Shown here piece after piece: positions 25,250-33,001 of a DNA stretch of 39,134 bases. Origin of the DNA: Pusillimonas minor (lineage in GTDB: Bacteria; Pseudomonadota; Gammaproteobacteria; Burkholderiales; Burkholderiaceae_B); the NCBI RefSeq assembly GCF_014237865.1, contig NZ_JACJUU010000016.1:1-39134 (forward strand), read 5' to 3'. Made by a program: the position numbers and the translations under genes. Numbering within the stretch: position 1 is the first letter of the stretch; each line of letters begins with the position of its first letter. The notes under the pieces are model-generated. The model was not told the DNA's origin, ran no database searches, and saw only the letters and a program-made list of their open reading frames with translations.

Positions 25250-25813
25250 ATGAATTTTGTTTCTATGATGATCCTGGCGTTGGCCATGTCTACCGACGCG
25301 TTTGCGGCCGCCGTGGGCAAAGGTACTGCCCTTCGCAATCCTCGCCTATCAGAAGCGCTAAGAACCGGAATTATTTTTGGTGTAATCGAGGCCATCACGC
25401 CGTTAGTCGGATGGGCTCTAGGTTCCATCGCAGCCGAGTTCGTTGCAGACTGGGATCACTGGATCGCTTTCACCCTCCTATCGATTTTGGGCGTGTTGAT
25501 GATTCGCACCGGCCTTCGGGCTAAAGAAGCCGAATCCACTCCTGCGATCCGTCACTCGTTTTGGTTACTTGCCGCCACGGGGTTCGCCACCAGCATTGAT
25601 GCGATGGCCGTGGGCGTCAGCCTGGCCTTTATCGATAACAATATCCTGATAACCGCTGCGGCCATTGGCTTGGCGTCGTTCGTAATGGTGACGCTCGGTG
25701 TCATGGTCGGCCGGTTGATCGGCAATGTGGCCGGCAAGTGGGCGGAGATTCTTGGCGGGTTGGCATTAATGGGCGTTGGTACGGTCATTCTGTATGAACA
25801 CCTCACCATGTAA
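25250..25813 (+). CDS. mntP: Manganese efflux pump MntP
   Basis: This 187-residue inner-membrane protein has six hydrophobic helices arranged as two three-helix repeats. Each repeat carries the conserved acidic motif, seen here as [14 protein letters not shown] near residue 15 and [15 protein letters not shown] near residue 112. MntP (YebN, DUF204) exports Mn2+ from the cytoplasm. The ATG at 25250 is preferred over an in-frame GTG at 25223 because [17 protein letters not shown] is the usual N terminus. Control by the upstream Mn2+ riboswitch is expected. A truncated metal-sensing repressor lies just downstream. Confidence 0.95.
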   Translation: MNFVSMMILALAMSTDAFAAAVGKGTALRNPRLSEALRTGIIFGVIEAITPLVGWALGSIAAEFVADWDHWIAFTLLSILGVLMIRTGLRAKEAESTPAIRHSFWLLAATGFATSIDAMAVGVSLAFIDNNILITAAAIGLASFVMVTLGVMVGRLIGNVAGKWAEILGGLALMGVGTVILYEHLTM

Positions 25814-25840
25814 GAAGCAAATGAACTTGGGCGACGCTAA

Positions 25841-26011
25841 AGAGGGATACCCCAGCAGATTGCAGCGATCCGCGGCACGATACATGGCCTAATGATTAAG
25901 GTGCTGGAAGGCCAGATTCGGGAGCACATCGCTGCGGCGGGTTTGTCAGCGGCAGAACGCGAACAGGGGGTCAACCAGCTGGCTAAGGTGCTGCGATCCT
26001 ACCTAAAGTAA
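25841..26011 (+). pseudogene. C-terminal fragment of a FrmR/RcnR/CsoR-family repressor
   Basis: The frame reads QQIAAIRGTIHGLMIKVLEG, then IREHIAAAG and NQLAKVLRSYLK before TAA. This is the second and third helix of the DUF156 family of metal- or formaldehyde-sensing repressors (FrmR, RcnR, DmeR, CsoR). Intact members are about 90 residues. Here only about 52 C-terminal codons remain, and a stop at 25838-25840 closes the frame. The first helix, which carries DNA-contact residues and the conserved Cys just before QQIAA, is missing, so the fragment should be inactive. Confidence 0.78.
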
Positions 26012-26050
26012 AGCTCCAGGGTGACTTAACTGAGCGTCTGGCCCTCGACC

Positions 26051-28003
26051 TCACTGACCCGGCATGACCGAGTCTAAAGAGCGCAAGAACTTCTGGGGCG
26101 CCTGAAACCCGATAACCTGAAAGTCGATCTCCGCCCCTTGTCTGTCGAAAAAGATAATGCCTGGCGGGCCAAAGAGCCCAAAACGTTTAAGCAGTGCTTG
26201 ATCCTCGGCATCGTTCGCGGTCACATCGGCTTTAAGCAACACGACGTCTTTCAGGCGCTTTCTCACCTGGGCATCGGTAAACGTGAAGCGCTCCATCTCC
26301 TTGCACGAGATGCACCAGTCTGCCCAGAAATCGAGCATGACATAGCGGCCTTCAGCCCCCTGCAATTGCGACTCAAGGTCGGCAAGGCTCGTGACTTTCT
26401 TGAACTGCAGCTCGGTCGAGCCGATATCCTGCATGGCTGCAGCACCTGGACCGCTTAAACTGCGTAGGGGCTGCAGCACATCGCGGCCTCCTGACAGCAC
26501 GCCGATAAGCAGCGCCAAACCTGAACTGAGCGCAATAACCCCTACCCCTTTGCCCAAACGTACAAAGCCAGCCGAACCGTCTGGTAGCGGGTCCAATGCC
26601 TTCAAGTACATCGCAGAAATAATGAGCAAAGCGGCCCATAAGCTCATGTGGACGACAGAAGGTATCACCGGGGAAATCAGGTAGATGGCCACCGCCAGCA
26701 TCGTGACACCAAAAAAGTGCTGCACTGATTTCATCCACGAGCCGGCCTTAGGCAGAAGCGCACCCGCTGTGGTGCCAAAGATCAGAAGCGGAACACCCAT
26801 CCCTATGGCCAGCGAGAAAAGCGCCAAGCCACCCAGCACGACATCTCCTGTCTGCCCGATGTAAAGCAGTGCTCCGGCCAGAGGTGCCGCTACGCACGGC
26901 CCGACAATGACGGCGGATAGCACACCCATAACGGATACGCTCAAGACCTTGCCGCCGGCAGACCGGTTTGCGGCGCCCGCTAGGCGACTTTGGATGGAAG
27001 CGGGTATCTGAAGCTGATAAAAGCCGAACATGGACAGCGCAAGCAACACGAAGATGAGGGCAAAACTGCCCAACACCCACGGGTTTTGCAGGTACGCCGA
27101 GAGCATCGTCCCTGCTAATCCCGCGGCCACACCGGCGAGCGCATAAGTTATGGCCATGGCCATCACATAGACCAAAGAAAGTCCGAACGCTTGGCGGCGG
27201 CTTAACGAGCGCCCCTGCCCAATAATCATTCCCGACAGGATCGGAATCATGGGCAGCATGCAGGGGGTAAACGCGAGAACCAAGCCAAAACCAAAGAAGG
27301 TGGCTATAAGCGCCCACGCATTGTCCTGAGCGAACAGATCTCGTACGAGGCTTTTTTCCGAGACTTGGACCTTGGCAGTGCTTCGCGGGATGCCGCTACT
27401 CGCTTGAGCTTGCGCGACGTTAGCACCTTCTGAGGCGGCGCTGGTTTGGGCTGCCTCGACAAGCACTACCGACAGCGTTTTATTTATTGGTGGATAGCAG
27501 ACTCCGGTCGGATCGTTACAACCCTGATAGGAGGCTTGCAGAATCAGCGGATCGGAAATGGATCCAGACAGCCGATTTAACGTAATTGGGATCTGGACAG
27601 ATCCGTAATACACCTCGACATGCCCAAAAGTGGGGTCATCCTTAAGCTTACCTTGGGGTAGCGCGACGTTCTTGATCGCTGCGCTGGATGACGCCTGAAG
27701 AGCGAACGCAATCCTATCCCGATAAAGATAATAGCCGTCTGCTGCAGTGAGCGTAGCGACCAGCGTATCGGCGTCGCGTGCCCTCACCGAGACTTTGAAC
27801 GCTTCGTCTGGTGGCAACAGCTCTTGGTCAGAGTTCTCGCCACCAAACCAACTTCGCATGGGGCCTAGAATCCCACTGTCCGAGGAAGCAGAAACCGACT
27901 CTGTAATACCGGTGGACTCGGCTGGCATTTCAGAAAATTGTGCGGAGCTAACGCCAGGTAACCACGCCAGTGCCAACACCAGCATGGCTATCAGAAAACG
28001 CAT
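26051..28003 (-). CDS. dsbD: Thiol:disulfide interchange protein DsbD
   Basis: This 650-residue protein has the full three-part DsbD layout. A signal peptide (about 1-21) precedes the periplasmic alpha domain with CNDPTGVC. The eight-helix membrane domain has its two redox cysteines in FTPCMLP and VGPCVAAP. The C-terminal thioredoxin domain has WCISC. DsbD passes electrons from cytoplasmic thioredoxin to periplasmic reductases such as DsbC and CcmG, and is often needed for copper tolerance. The ATG at 28003 is preferred to an in-frame GTG at 28012. It lies behind two small membrane-protein genes on the same strand. Confidence 0.94.
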   Translation of the reverse strand: MRFLIAMLVLALAWLPGVSSAQFSEMPAESTGITESVSASSDSGILGPMRSWFGGENSDQELLPPDEAFKVSVRARDADTLVATLTAADGYYLYRDRIAFALQASSSAAIKNVALPQGKLKDDPTFGHVEVYYGSVQIPITLNRLSGSISDPLILQASYQGCNDPTGVCYPPINKTLSVVLVEAAQTSAASEGANVAQAQASSGIPRSTAKVQVSEKSLVRDLFAQDNAWALIATFFGFGLVLAFTPCMLPMIPILSGMIIGQGRSLSRRQAFGLSLVYVMAMAITYALAGVAAGLAGTMLSAYLQNPWVLGSFALIFVLLALSMFGFYQLQIPASIQSRLAGAANRSAGGKVLSVSVMGVLSAVIVGPCVAAPLAGALLYIGQTGDVVLGGLALFSLAIGMGVPLLIFGTTAGALLPKAGSWMKSVQHFFGVTMLAVAIYLISPVIPSVVHMSLWAALLIISAMYLKALDPLPDGSAGFVRLGKGVGVIALSSGLALLIGVLSGGRDVLQPLRSLSGPGAAAMQDIGSTELQFKKVTSLADLESQLQGAEGRYVMLDFWADWCISCKEMERFTFTDAQVRKRLKDVVLLKADVTANDAEDQALLKRFGLFGPPGIIFFDRQGAEIDFQVIGFQAPQKFLRSLDSVMPGQ

Positions 28004-28028
28004 AGAGTTCACTTCAATTACTCATCAT

Positions 28029-28127
28029 TCAGAACATTATGATGCCCATGAAAACGAAGGCGAAAATAGCGACCAACCCAATTACAGCTAGCGCCAGGAG
28101 AACTATTCGTGTGAGTCTGGTTCCCAT
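28029..28127 (-). CDS. Predicted 32-residue single-span membrane protein
   Basis: A short frame with ATG at 28127 and TGA at 28029-28031 encodes 32 residues. A short basic N terminus (MGTRLTR) is followed by one hydrophobic helix of about 23 residues. GGAG lies 8 nt before the ATG, which is a better ribosome-binding site than that of dsbD downstream. It sits 14 bp behind the DUF2933 gene and 25 bp before dsbD, so all three are probably one operon. I do not recognise a family. It may be a small regulatory or stabilising membrane peptide, which is inference. Confidence 0.5.
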   Translation of the reverse strand: MGTRLTRIVLLALAVIGLVAIFAFVFMGIIMF

Positions 28128-28141
28128 GGCCTGCTCCAGTA

Positions 28142-28426
28142 TCAAGGTGCTTTCTTGTGCTCTAGTGCACGTGGGTAGTCCCCAACATTAGCGACTTCCG
28201 GCATTGGCGCTTGGGCGGGTTCACTCGTCTTTGATTCGTTATCGCTGTGGCCCGACTGCATGCCTTTCATCATGAAAAACATCATCAACGGACAGATCAA
28301 GAAGAATAAGAACGGGCTTGCCGCAGTAATCCACTCACGAGCATCCGGCAACGCTGCATAGGCGACAGCAATCAACACGGCTAGCCCAAGACCGGCCTTG
28401 AGCATCGTCTTCATATCACATTTCAT
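28142..28426 (-). CDS. DUF2933-domain small membrane protein
   Basis: This 94-residue protein starts MKCDMKTMLKAGLGLAVLIA and contains the SPFLFFLICPLMMFFMMKGM segment, the signature of DUF2933. It has two hydrophobic helices (about 10-26 and 36-54) and a hydrophilic tail with a His residue in SGHSDNES. DUF2933 genes are common in copper and silver loci; their function is unknown. AAGGAG lies just before the ATG at 28426. It heads a probable operon with a 32-residue membrane peptide and dsbD. Confidence 0.82.
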   Translation of the reverse strand: MKCDMKTMLKAGLGLAVLIAVAYAALPDAREWITAASPFLFFLICPLMMFFMMKGMQSGHSDNESKTSEPAQAPMPEVANVGDYPRALEHKKAP

Positions 28427-28750
28427 TGTTGGCTCCTTATACTTGCGTGGCGGATGAGTTATGCAGAAATCCAGCGACGAGCCTACTGTAATACTTCGCT
28501 GCTGTCAGGCAGATTGCGCGGACATTACATCTTCGTCATCTTTGAAAAGGAGCTCGAGGGAGGAAAAAATTTGTTGCTATATGTACAAAGCGGTCGCCCC
28601 GTTTCAGCAGCACTAGTGAACAAAAGACAAAGCGTTCCATATATACAGTGGGCGAAAAATCTGCCGGTTGACATTGTCTCTGTGGGAACGTCTACTCTGC
28701 TGATAAACGTGATGAGGACCAAGTTAAGCGGACAGCGCTACAGCGTTTGA
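28427..28750. other. Intergenic stretch upstream of the DUF2933 gene
   Basis: A plus-strand frame of 98 codons (28454-28750) is open, but it has no family signature that I recognise and no clear ribosome-binding site. I regard it as doubtful. A lone TGTAAT half-site lies near 28485, without a partner. Confidence 0.3.
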
Positions 28751-28783
28751 GCGCCGTCCGGCCATTCTGGCCAGACTAGGCGC
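28751..28783. repeat. Nested inverted repeat
   Basis: GCGCC (28751-28755) pairs with GGCGC (28779-28783), and inside it GGCC (28760-28763) pairs with GGCC (28769-28772). This could be part of the transcript end of the minus-strand DUF326 gene. Confidence 0.45.
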
Positions 28784-28788
28784 TGATC

Positions 28789-28824
28789 AAAAAGCACATC
28801 GTGCATCGGGCGTACTGTACGCCC
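28789..28824 (-). terminator. Terminator of the DUF326 gene
   Basis: Read on the minus strand, a GGGCGTA-CAG-TACGCCC hairpin is followed by a second small hairpin, GCAC-GAT-GTGC, that runs directly into TTTTT. It begins 10 bp after the stop codon of the DUF326 gene. Confidence 0.7.
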
Positions 28825-28834
28825 AGTAGTTCAT

Positions 28835-29161
28835 CTATGCCATCCGCCTACACGCTTCGGCACATTTGCGGCAAGCCTCGGCGCAGCGCTGGCAGTGATC
28901 CATTTGGTGCTTGGCGCACTCATCCGCGCAAGCTTGGCAAACATCGGCGCACAGGCGACAAAGGGCTTGGGCAAACTCACTGTCCCTGGCCATATAACTG
29001 GCCGCTAGGCGGCAAATTTGCGCGCAGTCCATGTCTAGCTTTATGCAGCGTGCCATCGCTTTGACGTCTTGTTCCCCCAGGCATGAAACAGCGCAGTGGT
29101 CGCATTCGGTAGCGCAAGCATAACAAGCGTCGATGCATGATTGAAACCTTTCATGAGGCAT
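28835..29161 (-). CDS. DUF326 four-helix-bundle copper-binding protein
   Basis: This 108-residue protein contains 19 cysteines, mostly in CxxC and CxxxC patterns (SCIDACYACATECDHC, then CRLCADVCQACADEC), with no signal peptide. This is the pattern of DUF326 four-helix-bundle proteins related to the copper storage proteins Csp1 and Csp3, which bind many Cu(I) ions in a Cys-lined core. Without an export signal it would be cytosolic, like Csp3. The ATG at 29161 has GGAG 7 nt upstream; an in-frame TTG at 29173 is the alternative. A CopR-type box lies 152 bp upstream and a terminator follows. Confidence 0.9.
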   Translation of the reverse strand: MPHERFQSCIDACYACATECDHCAVSCLGEQDVKAMARCIKLDMDCAQICRLAASYMARDSEFAQALCRLCADVCQACADECAKHQMDHCQRCAEACRKCAEACRRMA

Positions 29162-29483
29162 ATTAATCTCCAAAGAACTTACGGTGTGATTATCAAGTGG
29201 CTCCGCTATGCGATGCCACTTGCCTAATCCAGCAACTTCAATGCCTTAAGCGCAATACTCTGCTCTATAATCTCGTTTTCTTCACGCAATCTGTGTTCTA
29301 CATTCACCTCATATTACAAATTTTTAATGCTTGCGTTATGTTGACGTCAGTAGTACCACTGTAGTTCCGTAACACAATCAATACCCCATGGTTGGAGCCT
29401 GTGCAGGCATTGCGCGTGCCGAATGGTCCTACACCTTTCTGGAGCACGACCATGCACACATCCCTGAAGATGAGGAACATGAA
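29162..29483. other. Divergent regulatory region between DUF326 and GDCCVxC genes
   Basis: These 322 bp separate two divergent Cys-rich genes. They contain one CopR-type box (29313-29328) roughly midway. A TATAGA hexamer (minus strand, 29264-29269) lies 43 nt from the box on the DUF326 side. On the other side are TTGACG (29341-29346) and an imperfect palindrome, CAGTAGTACCACTG (29348-29361). Confidence 0.5.
29313..29328. promoter_or_regulatory. CopR-type box between divergent Cys-rich genes
   Basis: ATTACA-AATT-TTTAAT matches the dyad at ten of twelve half-site positions. It is 151 bp from the DUF326 start and 155 bp from the GDCCVxC start, so it could serve both directions. Confidence 0.5.
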
Positions 29484-29705
29484 ATGAGCACTGTTGTCCT
29501 AGAATCGACGCTGACCTGCCCTGAATGTGGGTATGTCAAAACGGAAACTATGCCAACTAACGCCTGCCAATGGTTCTACGAGTGCGAGCAATGCCGGGCT
29601 GTTTTGAAGCCGCAACCCGGCGACTGCTGTGTTTATTGTTCGTACGGTTCCGTACCCTGTCCGCCAGTTCAAGAACACAGCAGACAGAAAGGCTGTTGTA
29701 GCTGA
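29484..29705 (+). CDS. GDCCVxC-domain small Cys-rich protein
   Basis: This 73-residue protein has two CxxC pairs (CPEC and CEQC) in a zinc-ribbon-like arrangement, the motif GDCCVYCSYGSVPCPP and a terminal GCCS. It matches the small family named GDCCVxC domain-containing (seleno)protein, in which some members use selenocysteine. The present one has only Cys. Its function is unknown, though it is frequent near mercury and other metal genes. The ATG at 29484 has GAGG 8 nt upstream; a longer frame from 29388 lacks family similarity in its extra part. It converges on ccdA. Confidence 0.8.
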   Translation: MSTVVLESTLTCPECGYVKTETMPTNACQWFYECEQCRAVLKPQPGDCCVYCSYGSVPCPPVQEHSRQKGCCS

Positions 29706-29743
29706 TCGGAACCTCAAGAGGCGAAACACGGAAGACCACGCAA

Positions 29744-30490
29744 CTACCCAATCGCCCCAAGCGCCGGAAACGTCCTCAGTAACCAAATAGCAAAACGCAC
29801 CAACTGTCCACTTGCTACCGCAATGCCCATCAGTACCAGAATCGCGCCGGTGGTTATCTGAAGGTAGCGCCCCGTCCGGCGCAGCGAACCTAGCCGACGC
29901 ATAAACGGCGTCATGAAGTACGCGGAAAGAAGGAACGGTACACCTAGCCCCAGTGCATAGACCCCCAAAAGCAGTACCCCCTGTCCCAAACTCTCGGAAG
30001 TGGCACCGAGTATCAAAATACCGCCGAGCACGGGACCAATACACGGCGTCCAACCGAAACCGAACGCCATGCCAAGCACGGTCGCCGACCAAGGCTTACC
30101 GCTACCTCTACGCGGCTCGAAGCGGTAGTAACGCTGCATCCATAGCGGGGCACGTATGACGCCCATAATCATCAGGCCGGCGATGACAATAACGCCTCCC
30201 GCGGCAATATTCAGTTCATAGCGATACGATAGAAACAAACGCCCAATTGCGGTGATGCTGGCCCCTAAGATCAGAAACACCATGGAGAAGCCAGCAACGA
30301 AACACGCACTAAGGCCCAATGCTCGCCAGCGAGCCACACGTGCTTCAGTATGAGAGGTACTGGACTGAACCGAATCGCCCGCAATATAGGAGAGGTAACC
30401 TGGCACGAGCGGTAAAACACAGGGCGATAGGAAGGAAGCAATACCGGCGAAAAACGCCGTTAATAGCCCAATGACAGTTAATTCAAGCAT
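29744..30490 (-). CDS. ccdA: CcdA-type cytochrome c biogenesis membrane protein
   Basis: This 248-residue protein has six transmembrane helices and the two cysteines of the DsbD-beta/CcdA family in LSPCVLPLVPGYLSY (near residue 23) and GWTPCIGPVLGGIL (near residue 145). CcdA carries reducing equivalents across the inner membrane to periplasmic thioredoxin-like proteins. It lies 43 bp behind the tlpA-like gene and closes the ccm operon. The window also encodes DsbD, so two membrane electron shuttles are present. Confidence 0.93.
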   Translation of the reverse strand: MLELTVIGLLTAFFAGIASFLSPCVLPLVPGYLSYIAGDSVQSSTSHTEARVARWRALGLSACFVAGFSMVFLILGASITAIGRLFLSYRYELNIAAGGVIVIAGLMIMGVIRAPLWMQRYYRFEPRRGSGKPWSATVLGMAFGFGWTPCIGPVLGGILILGATSESLGQGVLLLGVYALGLGVPFLLSAYFMTPFMRRLGSLRRTGRYLQITTGAILVLMGIAVASGQLVRFAIWLLRTFPALGAIG

Positions 30491-30533
30491 CGCATCATCC
30501 CCAGTTGGTAGTCTGCTTTATTCTTATCTCGCA

Positions 30534-31151
30534 TCACTTTGAGTCCCGAATAGAGGCGTGCAGCAGTGCGCCATCAATTAATGCTTCAACTTGCGGGCCA
30601 TCCCAGGCAGCGGGCCCCATCGCCCTGCCGATTTCGCGCCCTTCTCGATCAATCAATAGCGTTGTTGGCACGCCCGGCGCACGCAGCGTGTCTGAAACCC
30701 TTGTCGTCGGGTCAACGTAATGCTTTAACGTTCGAATACCAAAATCCTGATAGAACGGTTTGATCAAATCAGGATCCCGATCAATCGACAGGGCAACGAC
30801 TTCAAAGTCTGGACCGCCACGCTTGGCATTTAACCGGTCCAACGATGGCATCTCCTCCCGACACGGGGGGCACCAGGTCGCCCAGACATTAAGCAATATG
30901 ACACGGCCTTCAAAATCGGCCAAAGTCACGGTCTTGCCCGTCGCATCCCGGAAGGAGAGCAAAGGCAGTTCACGTGGCGTATGCCAGCGCATGAATCGCT
31001 GCCCCCCTATGTCCACCGCAACATTAAGTACTCCACCTAGGAGATTTTTCGAGGCATTGTTACGTTGGTACAAAAACAAAACGGTCGCGATGGCGATCAC
31101 GCTGATTAACGCCACTGCTGCCCAAGCAATTATCTTAAAAGAGTTCTTCAT
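30534..31151 (-). CDS. TlpA-like membrane-anchored thiol-disulfide reductase
   Basis: This 205-residue protein has an N-terminal membrane anchor (about 8-27) and a thioredoxin fold with WCPPC (Cys94, Cys97) and a cis-Pro loop GVPTT. It belongs to the TlpA/ResA/DsbE group of periplasmic reductases. It is placed between ccmI and ccdA, so it most probably receives electrons from CcdA and reduces apocytochrome haem-binding cysteines or a copper-site protein. A second thioredoxin-like protein, CcmG, is encoded in the same operon. Confidence 0.9.
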   Translation of the reverse strand: MKNSFKIIAWAAVALISVIAIATVLFLYQRNNASKNLLGGVLNVAVDIGGQRFMRWHTPRELPLLSFRDATGKTVTLADFEGRVILLNVWATWCPPCREEMPSLDRLNAKRGGPDFEVVALSIDRDPDLIKPFYQDFGIRTLKHYVDPTTRVSDTLRAPGVPTTLLIDREGREIGRAMGPAAWDGPQVEALIDGALLHASIRDSK

Positions 31152-31170
31152 TGTTAACGTTCAGCATCCA

Positions 31171-32028
31171 TCAGTTCTTGGGGGTTACCGTTTCGGCTTG
31201 TGCTCGACGAGCTCGCTCTATGCTGTCTGCGACAGCCCGCGCGGCGTCCGAGTCAGGCGGAAGCAGGTCGAATAACTGTTGCCAATAGTCAATCGCTGCC
31301 GGATAGTCTTGGCGCTCAAGCGCTGCGGCGCCCGCCAAAGTCAGGGCGAATGGTTCCCGGGGATTGAGCGATAGTGCGCGCTCCAGCAATTGCGTCGGCT
31401 CCCCTTTAAAGCCAGCTTGATTGCTTCTGGCGAGTGTTTCGGCAAATTCGGACAACGCCAAAGGATCCGACTGGATGACGGTCGCCGCTTTGGCAAAGGC
31501 GGCAGCCGCGTCTTCATATTTTTCAAAATAGCGATATGAGCGCGCCAGCATGAGCCAACCAGGCGCGTCATTAGGATTGCGCGCCAGCCTCGCAGCGAGC
31601 GAGTCCACCATCGCCTGCACATCGGCTTGTGTCATAGCGGGAGCACTTTGCGCCGGCGGTGGCGTAATCGCAGCGGGGTTCCCTATCGCCAGATAGGTAA
31701 GCGTTGCTGCCACGGGTAAGACGATGGCCAGCGCTATCGCGGCTGACTTGCTGCTCTGGCGCCGTTGCCCGGTATCCTGAGCGGGTGTTGCCTCATCAAG
31801 CACACGTCGTTGCAGTTCTTGTTGGGCCGCAGCGTGATCGTGCAAAGACAATATACCGTTAGCGCGATCTTGCTCCAGCTCAGCCAATTGGTCGCGCAGC
31901 ACCGTCGCATTGACGGCGTGATGCTCGATGCTGCTATTCAGCTTGGGTCCACGCCACAGAGCAAGCCCGAGCCACAAGGTGACACCAGAAGCAAGTAATG
32001 AAGCAATCAGGATAAAAATCAAATTCAT
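31171..32028 (-). CDS. ccmI: Cytochrome c maturation protein CcmI (CycH)
   Basis: This 285-residue protein has an N-terminal helix, a cytoplasmic loop with a coiled-coil-like stretch (VLRDQLAELEQDRANG), a second helix near residue 95 and a periplasmic TPR domain (about 130-275). This is the CcmI layout. CcmI holds the C terminus of apocytochromes and presents them to CcmF/CcmH. Its ATG is only 2 bp after the ccmH stop, and it precedes the tlpA-like gene by 19 bp. Confidence 0.92.
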   Translation of the reverse strand: MNLIFILIASLLASGVTLWLGLALWRGPKLNSSIEHHAVNATVLRDQLAELEQDRANGILSLHDHAAAQQELQRRVLDEATPAQDTGQRRQSSKSAAIALAIVLPVAATLTYLAIGNPAAITPPPAQSAPAMTQADVQAMVDSLAARLARNPNDAPGWLMLARSYRYFEKYEDAAAAFAKAATVIQSDPLALSEFAETLARSNQAGFKGEPTQLLERALSLNPREPFALTLAGAAALERQDYPAAIDYWQQLFDLLPPDSDAARAVADSIERARRAQAETVTPKN

Positions 32029-32030
32029 GG

Positions 32031-32480
32031 TTATGTTCCGTTGTCCGTGGTTTGCGCTAGCAGCGCCTGCGCCCTCTTGCGCTCATCGTCGCTTAACAAT
32101 GCGTCAGCCACACTGCTTTTTCGGCGGCGCAATGTTGTCGCCAGAACGAGGAGCCCAAAGGCCAGCAGCAACATGGGGCCAAACCATAGCAACAGCGTGG
32201 TGGCTTTTAATGGCGTGCGATAGAGTACGAAATCACCATAACGATCAACCATATAGGCTCTGATCTCGGCATCGCTTTTGCCCACTTGAATCTGTTCGCG
32301 TATCTGCTGACGCAAATCCACGGCCAGGTCGGCGCGCGAGGCCGCGATTGATTCGTTCTGGCACACCAGGCAGCGCAGCTCGCCAGCAATATCCAACATG
32401 CGCTTTTCCGCCGCGCCGTTATCCGCCCACGATGGCAAGGCGATGACCGCGCACAATAATGTCAGCCACCAACGTTTCAT
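32031..32480 (-). CDS. ccmH: Cytochrome c maturation protein CcmH
   Basis: This 149-residue protein has a signal peptide (about 1-19), the CcmH redox motif LRCLVCQNESIAAS with Cys37 and Cys40, the three-helix periplasmic domain and a C-terminal transmembrane helix (about 103-121). CcmH helps to reduce the apocytochrome disulfide before haem ligation. Its length fits the short CcmH/CycL form that goes with a separate CcmI. Its start overlaps the ccmG stop by 4 bp. Confidence 0.94.
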   Translation of the reverse strand: MKRWWLTLLCAVIALPSWADNGAAEKRMLDIAGELRCLVCQNESIAASRADLAVDLRQQIREQIQVGKSDAEIRAYMVDRYGDFVLYRTPLKATTLLLWFGPMLLLAFGLLVLATTLRRRKSSVADALLSDDERKRAQALLAQTTDNGT

Positions 32481-33001
32481 TGCTCAAGCTCCCGTATCAG
32501 CGGTAGTATCGTGTCGCGTACAGCACTATCGGTTACTGCACCGATGTGCTTGTAACGAATGAAGCCGTCCTTATCGATAACAAAGGTCTCGGGCACGCCA
32601 TAAACGCCATAGTCGATGCCCACACGCCCTTGCGTATCGGATACGGACAACACATATCCATTGCCATGGCGTTCCAACCACGAAATGGCTTCCCCGCGTA
32701 TATCCTTGTAGTTAAGGCCGACAATGGGTACCCCATGTGTTTTAGCCAAAGCCGTAATCACGGGATGCTCTTCAAGGCAGGCATAACACCAGGAGGCCCA
32801 CACATTCAGCAGCCATACTTTGCCTTTCATGGCTTCTGGTGAAAACGTATCTTCTGGCGACGCCAACTGGGGCAAGGTGAAGCTTGGCGCCGGCTTGTTA
32901 ATAAAAGGCGAAGGGACTTCGCTGGGCTTCAGGGTCAAACCGAACGCCAGGAAGCCCACCAGTACAATAAAGCCGACCAACGGCCATACAAAGCGGCTCA
33001 T
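32477..33001 (-). CDS. ccmG: Cytochrome c maturation thioredoxin CcmG (DsbE)
   Basis: This 174-residue membrane-anchored thioredoxin-like protein has the CcmG features: an N-terminal helix, the NVWASWCYACLEEHP motif (Cys72 and Cys75), the conserved GLNYKD loop and a GVPETFVID cis-Pro segment. It keeps haem-binding cysteines of apocytochromes reduced, using electrons from DsbD or CcdA. WCYAC differs from the WCPTC of E. coli, but variation there is common. It overlaps the C-terminal ccmF fragment and ccmH by 4 bp each. Confidence 0.94.
   Translation of the reverse strand: MSRFVWPLVGFIVLVGFLAFGLTLKPSEVPSPFINKPAPSFTLPQLASPEDTFSPEAMKGKVWLLNVWASWCYACLEEHPVITALAKTHGVPIVGLNYKDIRGEAISWLERHGNGYVLSVSDTQGRVGIDYGVYGVPETFVIDKDGFIRYKHIGAVTDSAVRDTILPLIRELEQ

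Noticed and set aside
28454-28750. 98-codon plus-strand frame
   Set aside because: It has no recognised domain and no ribosome-binding site, and it lies in the likely upstream region of the DUF2933 operon.
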